This document shows positions 1 to 12,430 of a DNA stretch of 64,000 bases, in pieces; position 1 is the stretch's first letter, and every line of letters starts with the position of its first letter. Made by a program: the position numbers and the translations under genes. The DNA is taken from assembly GCF_003473485.1 (NCBI RefSeq), contig NC_053042.1:20108501-20172500 (forward strand), given 5' to 3'. Source of the DNA: Medicago truncatula. Its lineage: Eukaryota; Streptophyta; Magnoliopsida; Fabales; Fabaceae. Under the pieces are notes generated by a model that saw only the letters and a list, made by a program, of their open reading frames with translations, had not been told where the DNA came from and made no database searches.

Positions 1-10
1 CATGCTGCTA

Positions 11-292
11 TTGTGGTATATGATCTTGGTCATACCCACCATCAGTCACATCGTGGTGTACCTGATCCTGATAATTTAGGTACTCCAACTCAGACCGGTT
101 AACAAGCTGTGACGGGTCAACAACCTGTGACTCTTCAGGCTATGTAGCATAAGAACTCCCTGAACCATCTCCCCTCCGACCTCTCCCCTTCTTTGGGATG
201 TGGCCGCTCTGCCTCTCTCTCCGGTGGCTTTGGGTCATCGCACGCCTACCACCAATCATTTTAGATGGATCAATGGGGTCCTGATCGGCCAT
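11..292 (-). pseudogene. Head of an unrecognised Arg/Gly-rich protein, in-frame stop; multiplied in the array
   Basis: On the minus strand an ATG at 292-290 opens a basic ORF beginning MADQDPIDPSKMIGGRRAMT. It hits TAG at 142-140 after 50 codons. The same frame stays open for about 42 more codons, to a second TAG near 11. Array copies start at 953, 1801, 3641, 4302 and 4961 and keep the same internal TAG. The copy at 4961 also has a 2-bp deletion in a CTCTCT run, which shifts the frame. The basic, low-complexity head recalls leaders of transposase-derived plant proteins such as plant mobile domain proteins, but no diagnostic domain is present, so the family is unknown. It is probably a decayed first exon copied passively with the repeat. 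Confidence 0.45.
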
Positions 293-2235
293 ATCTACAC
301 AAAAAATAATAAAATTAACATCATTTCCATAACCTAATAAAACACATTAAACCTAAACTAAACATAATAAAACTCATTAAAAGTACAACAATGAACATCA
401 TTTCCATAACCTAAAATCATTCAATATAATCAACATTACAATAAAATTTATGTCCATCATTTCCATAATAACATAAACATCATTCATTATTTAACATACA
501 CTTAATCATTTATATACACTTAATCATTTGTGTCCAATATAATTCTCGTAACCTACACTAACTAAAAAATCAATATACACTTAATCATTTCCATAACCTA
601 AAATCATTCAATATAATCAACATTACAATAAAATTTATGTCCATCATTTCCATAATAACATAAACATCATTCATTATTTAACATACACTTAATCATTTCT
701 ATACACTTAATCATTGGTGTACCTGATCGTGATAATTTAGGTACTCCAACTCAGACCGGTCAACAAGCTGTGACGGGTCAACAACCTGTGACTCTTCAGG
801 CTATGTAGCATGAGAACTCCCTGAACCATCTCCCCTCCGACCTCTACCCTTCTTTGGGATGTGGCCGCTCTGCCTCTCTCTCCGGTGGCTTTGGGTCATC
901 GCACGCCTACCACCAATCATTTTAGATGGATCAATGGATTCCTGATCGGCCATATCTACACAAAAAATAATAAAATTAACATCACTTCCATAACCTAATA
1001 AAACACATTAAACCTAAACTAAACATAATAAAACTCATTAAAAGTACAACAATGAACATCATTTCCATAACCTAAAATCATTCAATATAATCAACATTAC
1101 AATAAAATTTATGTCCATCATTTCCATAATAACCTAAACATCATTCATTATTTAACATACACTTAATCATTTATATACACTTAATCATTTGTGTCCAATA
1201 TAATTCTCGTAACCTACACTAACTAAAAAATCAATATACACTTAATCATTTCCATAACCTAAAATCATTCAATATAATCAACATTACAATAAAATTTATG
1301 TCCATCATTTCCATAATAACATAAACATCATTCATTATTTAACATACACTTAATCATTTATATACACTTAATCATTTGTGTCCAATATAATTCTCGTAAC
1401 CTACACTAACTAAAAAATCAATATACACTTAATCATTTCCATAACCTAAAATCATTCAATATAATCAACATTACAATAAAATTTATGTCCATCATTTCCA
1501 TAATAACATAAACATCATTCATTATTTAACATACACTTAATCATTTCTATACACTTAATCATTGGTGTACCTGATCGTGATAATTTAGGTACTCCAACTC
1601 AGACCGGTCAACAAGCTGTGACGGGTCAACAACCTGTGACTCTTCAGGCTATGTAGCATGAGAACTCCCTGAACCATCTCCCCTCCGACCTCTACCCTTC
1701 TTTGGGATGTGGCCGCTCTGCCTCTCTCTCCGGTGGCTTTGGGTCATCGCACGCCTACCACCAATCATTTTAGATGGATCAATGGATTCCTGATCGGCCA
1801 TATCTACACAAAAAATAATAAAATTAACATCATTTCCATAACCTAATAAAACACATTAAACCTAAACTAAACATAATAAAACTCATTAAAAGTACAACAA
1901 TGAACATCATTTCCATAATCTAAAATCATTCAATATAATCAACATTACAATAAAATTTATGTCCATCATTTCCATAATAACCTAAACATCATTCATTATT
2001 TAACATACACTTAATCATTTATATACACTTAATCATTTGTGTCCAATATAATTCTCGTAACCTACACTACCTAAAAAATCAATATACACTTAATCATTTC
2101 CATAACCTAAAATCATTCAATATAATCAACATTACAATAAAATTTATGTCCATCATTTCCATAATAACATAAACATCATTCATTATTTAACATACACTTA
2201 ATCATTTCTATACACTTAATCATTGGTGTACCTGA

Positions 2236-3406
2236 TAGGGGTGTTCGCGGTGCGGTTTGGTTCGGTTTCAAGCATAATAATCATCCAAACCGCGAGAGAA
2301 AAAAGCATGCGGTTTGGTTTGGTTCGGTTGATTTTTAAAAAGTCATCCAAACCAAACCAAAGCAAACCAATGCGGTTTGGATTGGTTCAGTTGATGCGGT
2401 TAATCGTGAGATAAATAAAAAAATTACATTAACTCTAATATTGCCAACTAGTACCAAGCAATTTTAATTATTCAAAAAAAGAACTTGAAGTTCCAAAATA
2501 GCATTACAATACCAATAAAAGTTATTTATCTAAAATAACATTACAGTACCAAAATAATATTTAAGAACCAAAAAAGAACAACTTGAAGTTCCAAAGTAAC
2601 ACATTATCATGACTCCAAAATAAGAACACATCGCCTCGACGCCTCCATCTCCGTGACTCCATCTGCATATCATAATTGATTAGTTTGTTGGTCAGATCAA
2701 TTGATTCAAAAACAAATATAAAAATTTAAAAAGAATAAACAATTGAACATACCATTTACTTTCTCACATCTTCTTTTTTTTCCTTTTTTCGATAACATAT
2801 AATCATATATAGTCATAATAGGTAAAATTATAACTAACCATATTAAATTTAAACACAACTTATATTAAAATAGGTAAAATAAAGAAGAAACATAAGCATG
2901 AATCAAATTATTGGGAAGAAAATGAAACAAATTCATCATTGGAAATGAATTGAAGGAGATGGAAAGGAATTAGAATCGAACCTGATGATGCAACAATGGG
3001 AAAATCGAATTAAAGGAGATGAAATTTGGATTATATGGGAGATGGAATTTGGATTATGGGAGAGATTGAGGTACGCAGCCAGAAACCCTAAGGAAAATGA
3101 ATTGAAACGAGTCTCTGAATACTGAAATGAAATGAATAGCTGGATAGTGTTGGGTTTGTGCTTGGGTTCACTTTGGTATTGGGCTAGTACACTACTTACT
3201 TAGTTTAATAACATTGAGTATTTTTGCGGTTTGGTTTGGTTTGGTTCGGTTGCTGAGATGCAAACCGCAAACCGAACCGAACCGCGCGGTTCAGTCTAAA
3301 ATTCATCCGAACTCATCCGAACCAAGTGCGGTTTTTTGCGGTTTCGGTTTGGGTTGGTTCGGTTTGCGGTTTTTCTATTGGATTGGTTCGGTTTTGAACA
3401 CCCCTA
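2236..3406. mobile_element. Non-autonomous hAT-type element with 8-bp TSD
   Basis: The termini are TAGGGGTGTTC (2236-2246) and GAACACCCCTA (3396-3406), an exact 11-bp inverted repeat. The element is flanked by GTACCTGA at 2228-2235 and 3407-3414. An 8-bp duplication and TAGGG ends are hAT hallmarks. Subterminal regions are packed with CGGTTTGGTTCGG/CCGAACCAAACC motifs in both orientations, as expected for transposase-binding repeats. No transposase frame exists inside, only short chance ORFs. The insertion sits in one unit of the tandem array, and removing it restores the unit sequence. Confidence 0.9.
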
Positions 3407-5453
3407 GTACCTGATCGTGATAATTTAGGTACTCCAACTCAGACCGGTCAACAAGCTGTGACGGGTCAACAACCTGTGACTCTTCAGGCTATGTAGCATG
3501 AGAACTCCCTGAACCATCTCCCCTCCGACCTCTACCCTTCTTTGGGATGTGGCCGCTCTGCCTCTCTCTCCGGTGGCTTTGGGTCATCGCACGCCTACCA
3601 CCAATCATTTTAGATGGATCAATGGATTCCTGATCGGCCATATCTACACAAAAAATAATAAAATTAACATCATTTCCATAACCTAATAAAACACATTAAA
3701 CCTAAACTAAACATAATAAAACTCATTAAAAGTACAACAATGAACATCATTTCCATAACCTAAAATCATTCAATATAATCAACATTACAATAAAATTTAT
3801 GTCCATCATTTCCATAATAACCTAAACATCATTCATTATTTAACATACACTTAATCATTTATATACACTTAATCATTTGTGTCCAATATAATTCTCGTAA
3901 CCTACACTAACTAAAAAATCAATATACACTTAATCATTTCCATAACCTAAAATCATTCAATATAATCAACATTACAATAAAATTTATGTCCATCATTTCC
4001 ATAATAACATAAACATCATTCATTATTTAACATACACTTAATCATTTCTATACACTTAATCATTGGTGTACCTGATCGTGATAATTTAGGTACTCCAACT
4101 CAGACCGGTCAACAAGCTGTGACGGGTCAACAACCTGTGACTCTTCAGGCTATGTAGCATGAGAACTCCCTGAACCATCTCCCCTCCGACCTCTACCCTT
4201 CTTTGGGATGTGGCCGCTCTGCCTCTCTCTCCGGTGGCTTTGGGTCATCGCACGCTTACCACCAATCATTTTAGATGGATCAATGGGGTCCTGATCGGCC
4301 ATATCTACACAAAAAATAATAAAATTAACATCATTTCCATAACCTAATAAAACACATTAAACCTAAACTAAACATAATAAAACTCATTAAAAGTACAACA
4401 ATGAACATCATTTCCATAATCTAAAATCATTCAATATAATCAACATTACAATAAAATTTATGTCCATCATTTCCATAATAACCTAAACATCATTCATTAT
4501 TTAACATACACTTAATCATTTCTATACACTTAATCATTTGTGTCCATCATAATTCTCGTAACCTACACTAACTAAAAAATCAATATACACTTAATCATTT
4601 CCATAACCTAAAATCATTCAATATAATCAACATTACAATAAAATTTATGTCCATCATTTCCATAATAACATAAACATCATTCATTATTTAACATACACTT
4701 AATCATTTCTATACACTTAATCATTGGTGTACCTGATCGTGATAATTTAGGTACTCCAACTCAGACCGGTCAACAAGCTGTGACGGGTCAACAACCTGTG
4801 ACTCTTCAGGCTATGTAGCATGAGAACTCCCTGAACCATCTCCCCTCCGACCTCTACCCTTCTTTGGGATGTGGCCGCTCTGCCTCTCTCCGGTGGCTTT
4901 GGGTCATCGCACGCTTACCACCAATCATTTTAGATGGATCAATGGGGTCCTGATCGGCCATATCTACACAAAAAATAATAAAATTAACATCATTTCCATA
5001 ACCTAATAAAACACATTAAACCTAAACTAAACATAATAAAACTCATTAAAAGTACAACAATGAACATCATTTCCATAAACTAAAATCATTCAATATAATC
5101 AACATTACAATAAAATTTATGTCCATCATTTCCATAATAACCTAAACATCATTCATTATTTAACATACACTTAATCATTTCTATACACTTAATCATTTGT
5201 GTCCATCATAATTCTCGTAACCTACACTAACTAAAAAATCAATATACACTTAATCATTTCCATAACTTAAAATCATTCAATATAATCAACATTACAATAA
5301 AATTTATGTCCATCATTTCCATAATAACCTAAACATCATTCATTATTTTACATACACTTAATCATTTCTATACACTTAATCATTTGTGTCCATCATAATT
5401 CTCGTAACCTACACTAACTAAAAAATCAATATACACTTAACCAAACTATAACT

Positions 5454-6627
5454 AACATCATTTCTATCATTTTCATAACCTAAATTAACTACATAATCAA
5501 TAAAATTGTTATTGAGGCATTTTATCAAACACTTTGTGTGCAAAACATAAAACATATTCAAATTGTGTCCATTTGCCACCATTCAAAGCCACATTATGAT
5601 TTAAACAACATAGGCAACAACTACATTCATTTATCAATTCATAAAATACACATGCAATCATCAAATTGTCAATTTTAAAATCAACCATAACCACATGCAA
5701 ACTACTCTAATTTTTTTTTTAAAATCAACTTAAACAAATTAACATTATCATTAAAATGATTGACACAACTTACTTGCGATTTTGTTACCGGGAAGAGTCC
5801 ATTTGTTACCATACATACATATTATAAAAGAAAAAAGATATAATTGATTTTGATATTTTTAAAAATTAATTTAAAAAAATCGTAAGTTATTTATTGTAAA
5901 TCATTTTTTGAAAAGTAAATTAATTAGTTATTATCTCATTAAAAAGATAGTTTTTTTTTTGAAAGAATAAAAAAGATAGTTATTAAAAGTAATTTGAAGA
6001 TAAACTTTTCAAATGGATGATCTATTTGCGTAACAAATGGATGAAGTTTTTAAAGTTATCTTTTAAAATTATTTTTGCAACGAAGATAAGGATTTAACTC
6101 ATTTGTGATTGGTAAGGATGAGTTCAACTTCCATGGTTTGAAATGACATTTTAGTAGGTAATTAAAAGTCCAATAACAATTTTGTAACAAAAAGAGTCTA
6201 TTGATCTAAGTGTGTGTTTGTTTGGATTAACTTTTGTAGTGCAAATATTATGTCCCGAGGCAAGTTGGATGCGGAAATCTTGAAACTACAAAAACAAACT
6301 TCATTTTATATGAATGAAATTTGGCACTTATACACAACAAAAAGTTATAAGATTATTACAAAGACCGATTTTCATCCATGATACTTGGTATTACATCTCC
6401 ACTACTTTGCATTTGCTGTGATTCCATGGAACGATAGAAATGCCTACTAAACTTTCCTTCCATTTCCATATGTATTCAATAATTGCCTTTGCCTAAGACA
6501 TAACTGCTGTCTGATATAATAACTTCTGTCTAATCACACAAAAGCTGCAGCCTGATCACCTAATAACAGCACTAATAAATGTTCTAACAGATTATAGGTA
6601 ATTACCGTCAAGAATCAATCGCTTGTG
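5454..6627. other. AT-rich intergenic stretch, nothing recognised
   Basis: Mostly A/T-rich sequence without a convincing coding exon. A 63-codon minus-strand ORF (5700-5509) has no recognisable motif and may be chance. I searched here for the missing first exon of the TAP46 gene and did not see it. Confidence 0.5.
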
Positions 6628-6634
6628 TGATTCT

Positions 6635-6769
6635 AAACCATGTTTTTATTTTGTTTGAAAAGCTACATTAGCCCCATCCAAATTGACCGGGGAGAATCGA
6701 ACCTGAGACCTTGAGGAGGAGCACACTCATAGATCCCAAGCCAATACCACCAGGCCAACCCAAGTGGGT
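6635..6769 (-). mobile_element. tRNA-derived SINE (family 1, copy 1)
   Basis: Read on the minus strand it has an A-box-like TGGCCTGGTGGTATTGG followed by a B-box-like GGTTCGATTCTCC about 45 bases later, then a tail ending in GGGGCTAATGTAGCTTTTC. It is flanked by TGATTCT at 6628-6634 and 6770-6776, a plausible target-site duplication. A second, diverged copy of the same sequence lies near 59200-59315 on the plus strand, which confirms it as a dispersed family and not a tRNA gene. Confidence 0.7.
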
Positions 6770-7235
6770 TGATTCTTGTTTCTATCTGATATACTTGTTA
6801 GAAGAGAAAATGTTAGTGAGGCTCGTAATCTTTTCTATCTGATATACTTGTTTCTGCTTCTTCTGGCCGTTTCATAATCAAATCAGTCTTTTAAACAATA
6901 TTTTTTTATAACAAAATTATAGTTAAGTAAACCAAGTGAAACCTGGAAATTTAGTAAATTATTTCTTCCTAAACGTCACTTAAAAGGAATATGTGCAACA
7001 ACTGGTACTTTCAATTTAGTATCTATTTATGCATAAATCCTATCATGCACATGCAGCCCTTTCACTTAAGTATGTATCCTCCTTATTAATATGGGAAAGC
7101 TGGCTGGAAAATGCACTATCGAATATTTGTTTCATCTGTGTGACGTTCAAGTACAGACTATTGAAGATAACTGATGAATTAATGTTTATCTATTTTTACT
7201 TACCATTTGCCAATTTTTCGTTATGATTCCCTCAG

Positions 7236-9448
7236 GTGCCGTATTATCTCGCTGAGTTGACCGAAAAAATAGCACATGATGACAGGATACCAATTCTAAA
7301 GGCTTCCCAGGCAAAGCTGAAGGTGAGAGCTGATCGATAGAAAGGAAACACCTTCCCCTACTTCCAACAACCAATTCAATATGATATGCACAATCCCCGT
7401 TATTTTCTGCCATATTATTTTAATTAATGTCCTTTCATCGAAGCTTACTGAAAAAACTATTTTTTAGGAATTTATCTCATTTTGTGAGGCAATGGAGCTG
7501 GTCCCAAAAGAGGGGTTAGAATCTTATATTGTTACTGATCAGAGGGCCAGAAAGGTGTCATTTTTTCTTTTGCGGTGCTATGATATGATTTTTATACAAT
7601 TCATACATTTTATATTTGTATATTTAACTCCTCTTCCCATTATTCCCTTGATATGAAAATTGAACAAGCAAATTTGAATGATGAACATCCAAATGCTCAC
7701 AATTAATTTATTTAATAATGGTATATCTGTTATGCAGATAGCTAGATTTAAAGGACAAAAAGCTGCAGAATCGAAGTTGTTGGAAATAAATGAGCGGAAG
7801 GAACGGCGTGGGCGTTCTACTAAAGCAGCTGCCTTGTCCACCCCTGTTGAGGCAGGAGAGGAAGAACTATTGGATGACGATGGAGAAGAAGAAAGAGAGG
7901 TTTGTATTGATCTGATCTGATTCTTTATTTATTGGGTTTATGCTGTATGACAGCTTCCCTGAAAATGTGTTTTCGCCTGGTGGATTTATCTACCATTAGA
8001 TGGGCTTAAAAGTAGCTTTATGGGACCTATAGTTGTTCTATATATTGTCTGACTAGCTTGTGATTTATGAAATGGACTATGGCGATTCCACACTTTCAAA
8101 AACATATCTATATGTATAAATAATACCTGCTCATTATGTCATTCACTTGTTTTTCTTCTCTTTTCCAGGCTTGGAATACTAGCATATCTTTGGCGATCTG
8201 TAAGGTTTGTTCCTACTTGTGCAACAGTTCCACTTGTTTAAATTTATATTTCCATTTTTCTCATGGTTGTCTTGAAATGTCCAGGCATTTGATCTTCTGG
8301 AAATGATTAAGAAAGAGGAGGAGATGCTTTCTGCTGTAAAGGATACACAATCGAAGGTAGTAAAATGCTTTGTATCCTTACTGAAGTACCTTTATTATGG
8401 TGGAGATCTTTATATACTGCCACTATTTTATATTTCCATAATTATGGTGAGATCTTTATGGGATGTTGTTGAGTTCTAAGTTAAAGCTTAAAGAACTGTT
8501 ATAACCTGGCAGAACTTAACATTTTTTTAGACTTTTACATTTCACTTGCTAATTCTGGAATATCAGGCTTTGAAGCATATAGATGTGATGTGAATCTATG
8601 AGACATGTTCTGTTTTAAAAAGGAATGTGAAATTGTACTTCTCTGTGAGATGAAATCTGGTTTTAATCATGGTTTCTTGTAATTTTGCTATGTTTTAGGA
8701 TGGGGATCAGGAATTTTCTAAGGATGTCATGGATGACCGTGCCAAAAAAGCAGAAGCTTGGCATCGAAATGCCGCAGTTCGCGCACAGTATACTAAGCCA
8801 TCTCCACCAATCACATGTGCTACCTTCGCTCAAGATGTTCTGGAAGGAAGAGCACAAGCCTCACAAGCACATGATCACAAACACCAACCACTAATATTTG
8901 GGCCACAAAGTCTTGTGAATGGAAGTTTTACAAACGAGAGAGAAAGAATGGCAGCTCAGGTCTTCCAACCCAGTCATAGGTACATATTTATCCCATTTAT
9001 CAATAAAATGCACATTTTCTTAGCTACTGAAAGGCTTTGGAATAGGGAAATATAAGAAGTCCATTAAAATACTTTATGCCTGAAAGGAAATGAAGTTTAA
9101 TTCCCTTGCAGTTTTGTTTGTTCCATTGCCTATGAATGATAGAAGATCAGTACTAACGTACATTTTGTTGAGATGCTAAGTTTAATATTTTGTTGAAGGA
9201 TGCCAACTATGAGCATTGAGGAAGCAGGATTAAAAGAAATGGAAATAATGAATACATGGCAAGAGAACACTGCCAGATTCATTGAAGAAGCCAATTCATC
9301 TTGGCACAATGATAGGAAGTTTAAGCCAGGTGAAGAGGAGGAGGATGAAGATGATGATGCTGCACAAGATAGAGCTAGAGCTTTGGATGATTGGAAGGAT
9401 GATAATCCGCAGGGTGCAGGAAATTCGAAGCTTACCCCTTGTGGCTAA
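7236..9448 (+). CDS. TAP46: TAP46, PP2A regulatory subunit (IGBP1/alpha4 family), first exon not found
   Basis: Exons: 7236-7322, 7468-7554, 7738-7899, 8169-8204, 8285-8356, 8699-8979, 9199-9448, all with GT..AG introns and a continuous frame (324 codons). The product matches the plant TAP46/TAP42/alpha4 family from 'VPYYLAELTEKIA' to the hallmark tail 'DDWKDDNP..GAGN.KLTPCG'. It includes the 'ITCATFAQDVLEGRA' and 'PLIFGPQSLV' blocks and an acidic run before the tail. From family knowledge, TAP46 binds catalytic subunits of PP2A-type phosphatases and acts in TOR signalling in the cytosol and nucleus. Family members are about 400 residues long, so about 70-80 N-terminal residues are missing. 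Nothing resembling the first exon is seen between 5454 and 7235. The gene either has a very long first intron or is a 5'-truncated copy. The intact splice sites and stop argue against long decay. Confidence 0.85.
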
Positions 9449-9998
9449 TTGAATCTATTCTTCCCAGGTTGAAGAATAATGAGCAACAGATGAATCTACG
9501 GTTGTCACGAAATCTCATTATTTATATTGTTGATTTTCTCCTAGTCTGTGTTAAAGATTTTATATACCTGGATACTCATCCGACTACATGTCTATATTTT
9601 TTTAGTGCAGATTAGGGTCACTCCTCTTCTCACCTTTTGTTTTGTGTTTTCCATCTTCACATGGACTTAGATAACCAGTTTGTTTAATTTGCCATATAGT
9701 TCAACCAGTTTCACCAGGAGTGAGATTTCCTTAAAAAAATGATGACTTGATTAGCAACATTAAGAAGTTGCTTCACTGCAGTCTTGATTACACATTTGAA
9801 TTCCTCCTCAAATTTCACTTTAGAAATTAGAATCATGACGTCTTCCCGATTTTACCTCAATTTACTGGGAGACTACAATGAAAATATGCCATGAAGCAGT
9901 AGGAAAATAAAATGGAAATTAAAAATCTTGTTTTCCATCTAATACCAGTATAAGGAATGCGTTTGTGAATTGTTGCAATATCATTGGCTAACTTGGGG
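9449..9998. other. TAP46 3' flank
   Basis: T-rich sequence directly downstream of the TAP46 stop, presumably its 3' UTR followed by spacer. No further coding or repeat signal was recognised. Confidence 0.4.
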
Positions 9999-10856
9999 CT
10001 ACCATGAAACTGTCCAACAAAGAATTATCAGCATGGGTAGACAACTACCTTTTGAAATATTATCCCTCAAAGCAACTGCCGATGCAATTTTTGTTTTTGC
10101 TGCATGAAGAGTGATTTTATCGGAACTAAAACGTAAAATATTTCTGGCCATCCAAATGGCGTGAACTGTATGCACAATGGCAGTAACATAAACATCACAC
10201 ACCTGAGAACTGCGGTGGACAAGAATGCAATCAAGGATGTCTGCTACAGAGGATAAATTGATAGAACAATTCATCTTTACCCCCAACCATTGCCACAGAT
10301 TCATGGCAAAATTGCAGGATAAAAACAAATGGGAGGAAGTCTAATCAATAGTATAGCACAACATGCAGATATAAACCAAAACACAACCATGTGACCTTAA
10401 ATTCTCGTCAGTTGGAAGCTTACGGTGCATTAGGCGCCAATAAAATAAAACAGTGGGAAGGAGGAATGCATGAACGCCAAATGATAGAAGCTCAGTCCAA
10501 AGTAATAGGATGATGATGCAAATAGCTGAAAGCATGTTTGGCAGTAAGGTTAGCATCTGGAGAGTAAGGCCAAACACGTTGATCAGGCAGGGGTATCATC
10601 GGGAGTGTGATACTGTCGATCCTGGCAGCCGCCACCAATGGGTAAGCCAAAAGAGACAGTTGGAATTTTCCACGTCCCGTCGGCAATAAAAATAGATAAC
10701 TTGTTGTTTAAATGGTGATAGGTGGAAGGATGGGGTATTAAAAATAGAAACAAGAGGAGTACCACGCCAATTGTCAAGCCATAGATTAATGTGCTCTCCA
10801 TTTCCAATCAACCAAATAAAATTTGCAAGAATTATGTCCATATGCAATTCTGCCAA
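9999..10856 (-). pseudogene. LINE remnant, C-terminal zf-RVT (reverse-transcriptase zinc-binding) region
   Basis: Minus-strand frames, shifted at least twice, read in order: 'LIGNGEHINLWLDNWRG', 'PDANLTAKHAFSYL', 'FYWRLMHRKLPTDENLRSHG' and 'FLSCNFAMNLWQWLGV'. These are the blocks that follow the reverse transcriptase in plant non-LTR retrotransposons. The upstream RT and endonuclease are absent. The copy is 5'-truncated and inactive. Confidence 0.75.
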
Positions 10857-11206
10857 GACATGGTTGCTTGTTAAATAAAGTCTGAATTTGGATGCTTATT
10901 ATCAATTTTCAAGCCATATAGTTGAATGTGTATGATGACTGTACGTTAACTTAATTACTTTGGTGTTTTTGTTTTGGGTATATCTGTTTTGTTTGTTGTA
11001 AGGCAGGATGCCTATTCATGCATGGGACCCTCTCCTTATTTGATTATTTCAAAAAACTTGATTAGTCGGCTATTTATCAAATAATGATTATACAAAGTGT
11101 ATAGATTCTGAATAAGAATGAGATCCCATCATTCATTGTTGACATGTGTGGAAGAGGGAAGATTAGTATTGTGGTATAAAGGAATTACAATACATTGATA
11201 TTGATA

Positions 11207-11497
11207 TTCCCTCCGTTGCAGATTAACTGAGTCAAAAGCTCATTTCACACCTATTAAAAAAATATATAAATGAAGGATAGAGAAAAATAGTTTTAAGTGT
11301 ACTTGTTAAGTATTGGTTCATTCTCCACTATCATAAATGTAAAGTGAAATATATTGAACTGTAAATGATGAAAGTAGTATTAATTAAAGTTATAAAGGGA
11401 AAAAAGTAATTAATATTGTATTGAAAAGTAAAATGACTCAGTTATTTTGGGATTTTTTTTTTTTGCAAATGACTCAGTTATTACGGGACGGAAGAAA
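11207..11497. mobile_element. Stowaway-type MITE, diverged
   Basis: It begins TTCCCTCCGTTGCAGATTAA and ends with the approximate inverted complement (...TTACGGGACGGAAGAAA). The arms share the inner block AACTGAGTCA. Flanking TA dinucleotides (11205-11206, 11498-11499) fit the TA target duplication of Tc1/mariner-derived MITEs. No coding content. Confidence 0.65.
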
Positions 11498-11528
11498 TAT
11501 GTAATATTTATTTCAAATTAATGATTTT

Positions 11529-11607
11529 TTTTTTTGTGGTGGCCGGAATTCGAACCCAAATCTTGCATATATTATGCATTGTCCTTATCAACTAAGCTAA
11601 GTTCAAT
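11529..11607 (-). mobile_element. tRNA-derived SINE (family 2), truncated
   Basis: Minus-strand reading gives GAACTTAGCTTAGTTGATAA (A box) and GGGTTCGAATTCC (B box) with 'AATGCATAATATATGCAAG' between them. It matches the family-2 copies at 15079, 31665, 42275 and 42449. A T-run to its left is the poly(A) tail. The part after the B box is missing. Confidence 0.65.
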
Positions 11608-11619
11608 ATATCAACGAGA

Positions 11620-12420
11620 GTTTTCGGGATCACTCTTTAAATATTTTAAATTAAGCAATTATTTTTTAAAAATATCAAACTTTTCAATGCATTGATTATA
11701 GTAACGTTCATATTTAAGGTATTAACTAATAATGTCTTCCTTAACTATTGTCCCGAAGGCACTAGTTAACATTTTCATATATATATATATATATAGTCAA
11801 AATCCGTTGACATCATATATCAACAGATTTGTTGATACGAAATCTTACCCGTCTATTTTATTTGATCAAAGGCTCGTAATAAATTCTAAACCAACTCATC
11901 CTTTTTCTTGTGTACACACGATTATCATTTTTAATAATTGAAAAACCCAATTCCCCTAATATGCTTATTAATTGTCCTCACCGATCTTAGTTACAAAGCC
12001 GTTCATACCCAACATCTCTTGATTTTTCTATACACTAAGAATTGGCAGGTATTAAGATGTGCAGTTATTTTTAATGATTTACAAACTAATACATCCAAAT
12101 CATTTTAAACAATAATATTTTCATACAAACCCATCCAAAATACCCCAATTCATTATTTTCCTCTCCAATTACGATGTTTTTCATAGATTTGACAGATGCC
12201 GTTCATAGGAGAAATTAACAATAGGGAATAGAAGATGTAGACAAGGAATAACAAATTTGTCATAAAAGAATAATAAGGAGGATCGATGTATCATGATATA
12301 ATAGTGTTTTTGATTCCGGTGATTGAAAATTTAGGCGAGCCTTGTAATGCAACAATGTTAAAAAATATTAACGTGGGTTAACTTGAAGACTATTATAAAC
12401 CTTTAATCAAATAACATTAA
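11620..12420. other. AT-rich intergenic stretch
   Basis: A short (TA)n tract near 11780 and otherwise unremarkable AT-rich DNA. No coding exon or repeat boundary that I can support. Confidence 0.4.
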
Positions 12421-12430
12421 CTATATATAT

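Larger units (their letters stand above)
1..5453. repeat. Nested tandem array, ~661-bp unit with ~187-bp subrepeats
   Basis: The motif ACCTGATCSTGATAATTTAG recurs at 60, 721, 1569, 2230 (interrupted), 3409, 4070 and 4731. Spacings are 661 bp, except 848 bp once (661 + 187). Each unit has a GC-richer part of about 240 bp holding the head of a minus-strand ORF, then AT-rich DNA built from subrepeats of about 187 bp ('CATTCATTATTTAACATACA', 'ATTCTCGTAACCTACACTAA'). The 721 unit and the last unit carry three subrepeats instead of two. Copies are nearly identical, so the array is young. The left edge lies outside the window or at copy 0, where the sequence before position 55 differs from all later junctions. 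The right edge decays at about 5453. Confidence 0.93.

Noticed and set aside
1-5453. CRISPR-like or satellite-centromeric array
   Set aside because: Units are 661 bp, carry coding-like DNA and are only about six in number; there are no short repeats with unique spacers and no centromeric monomer size.
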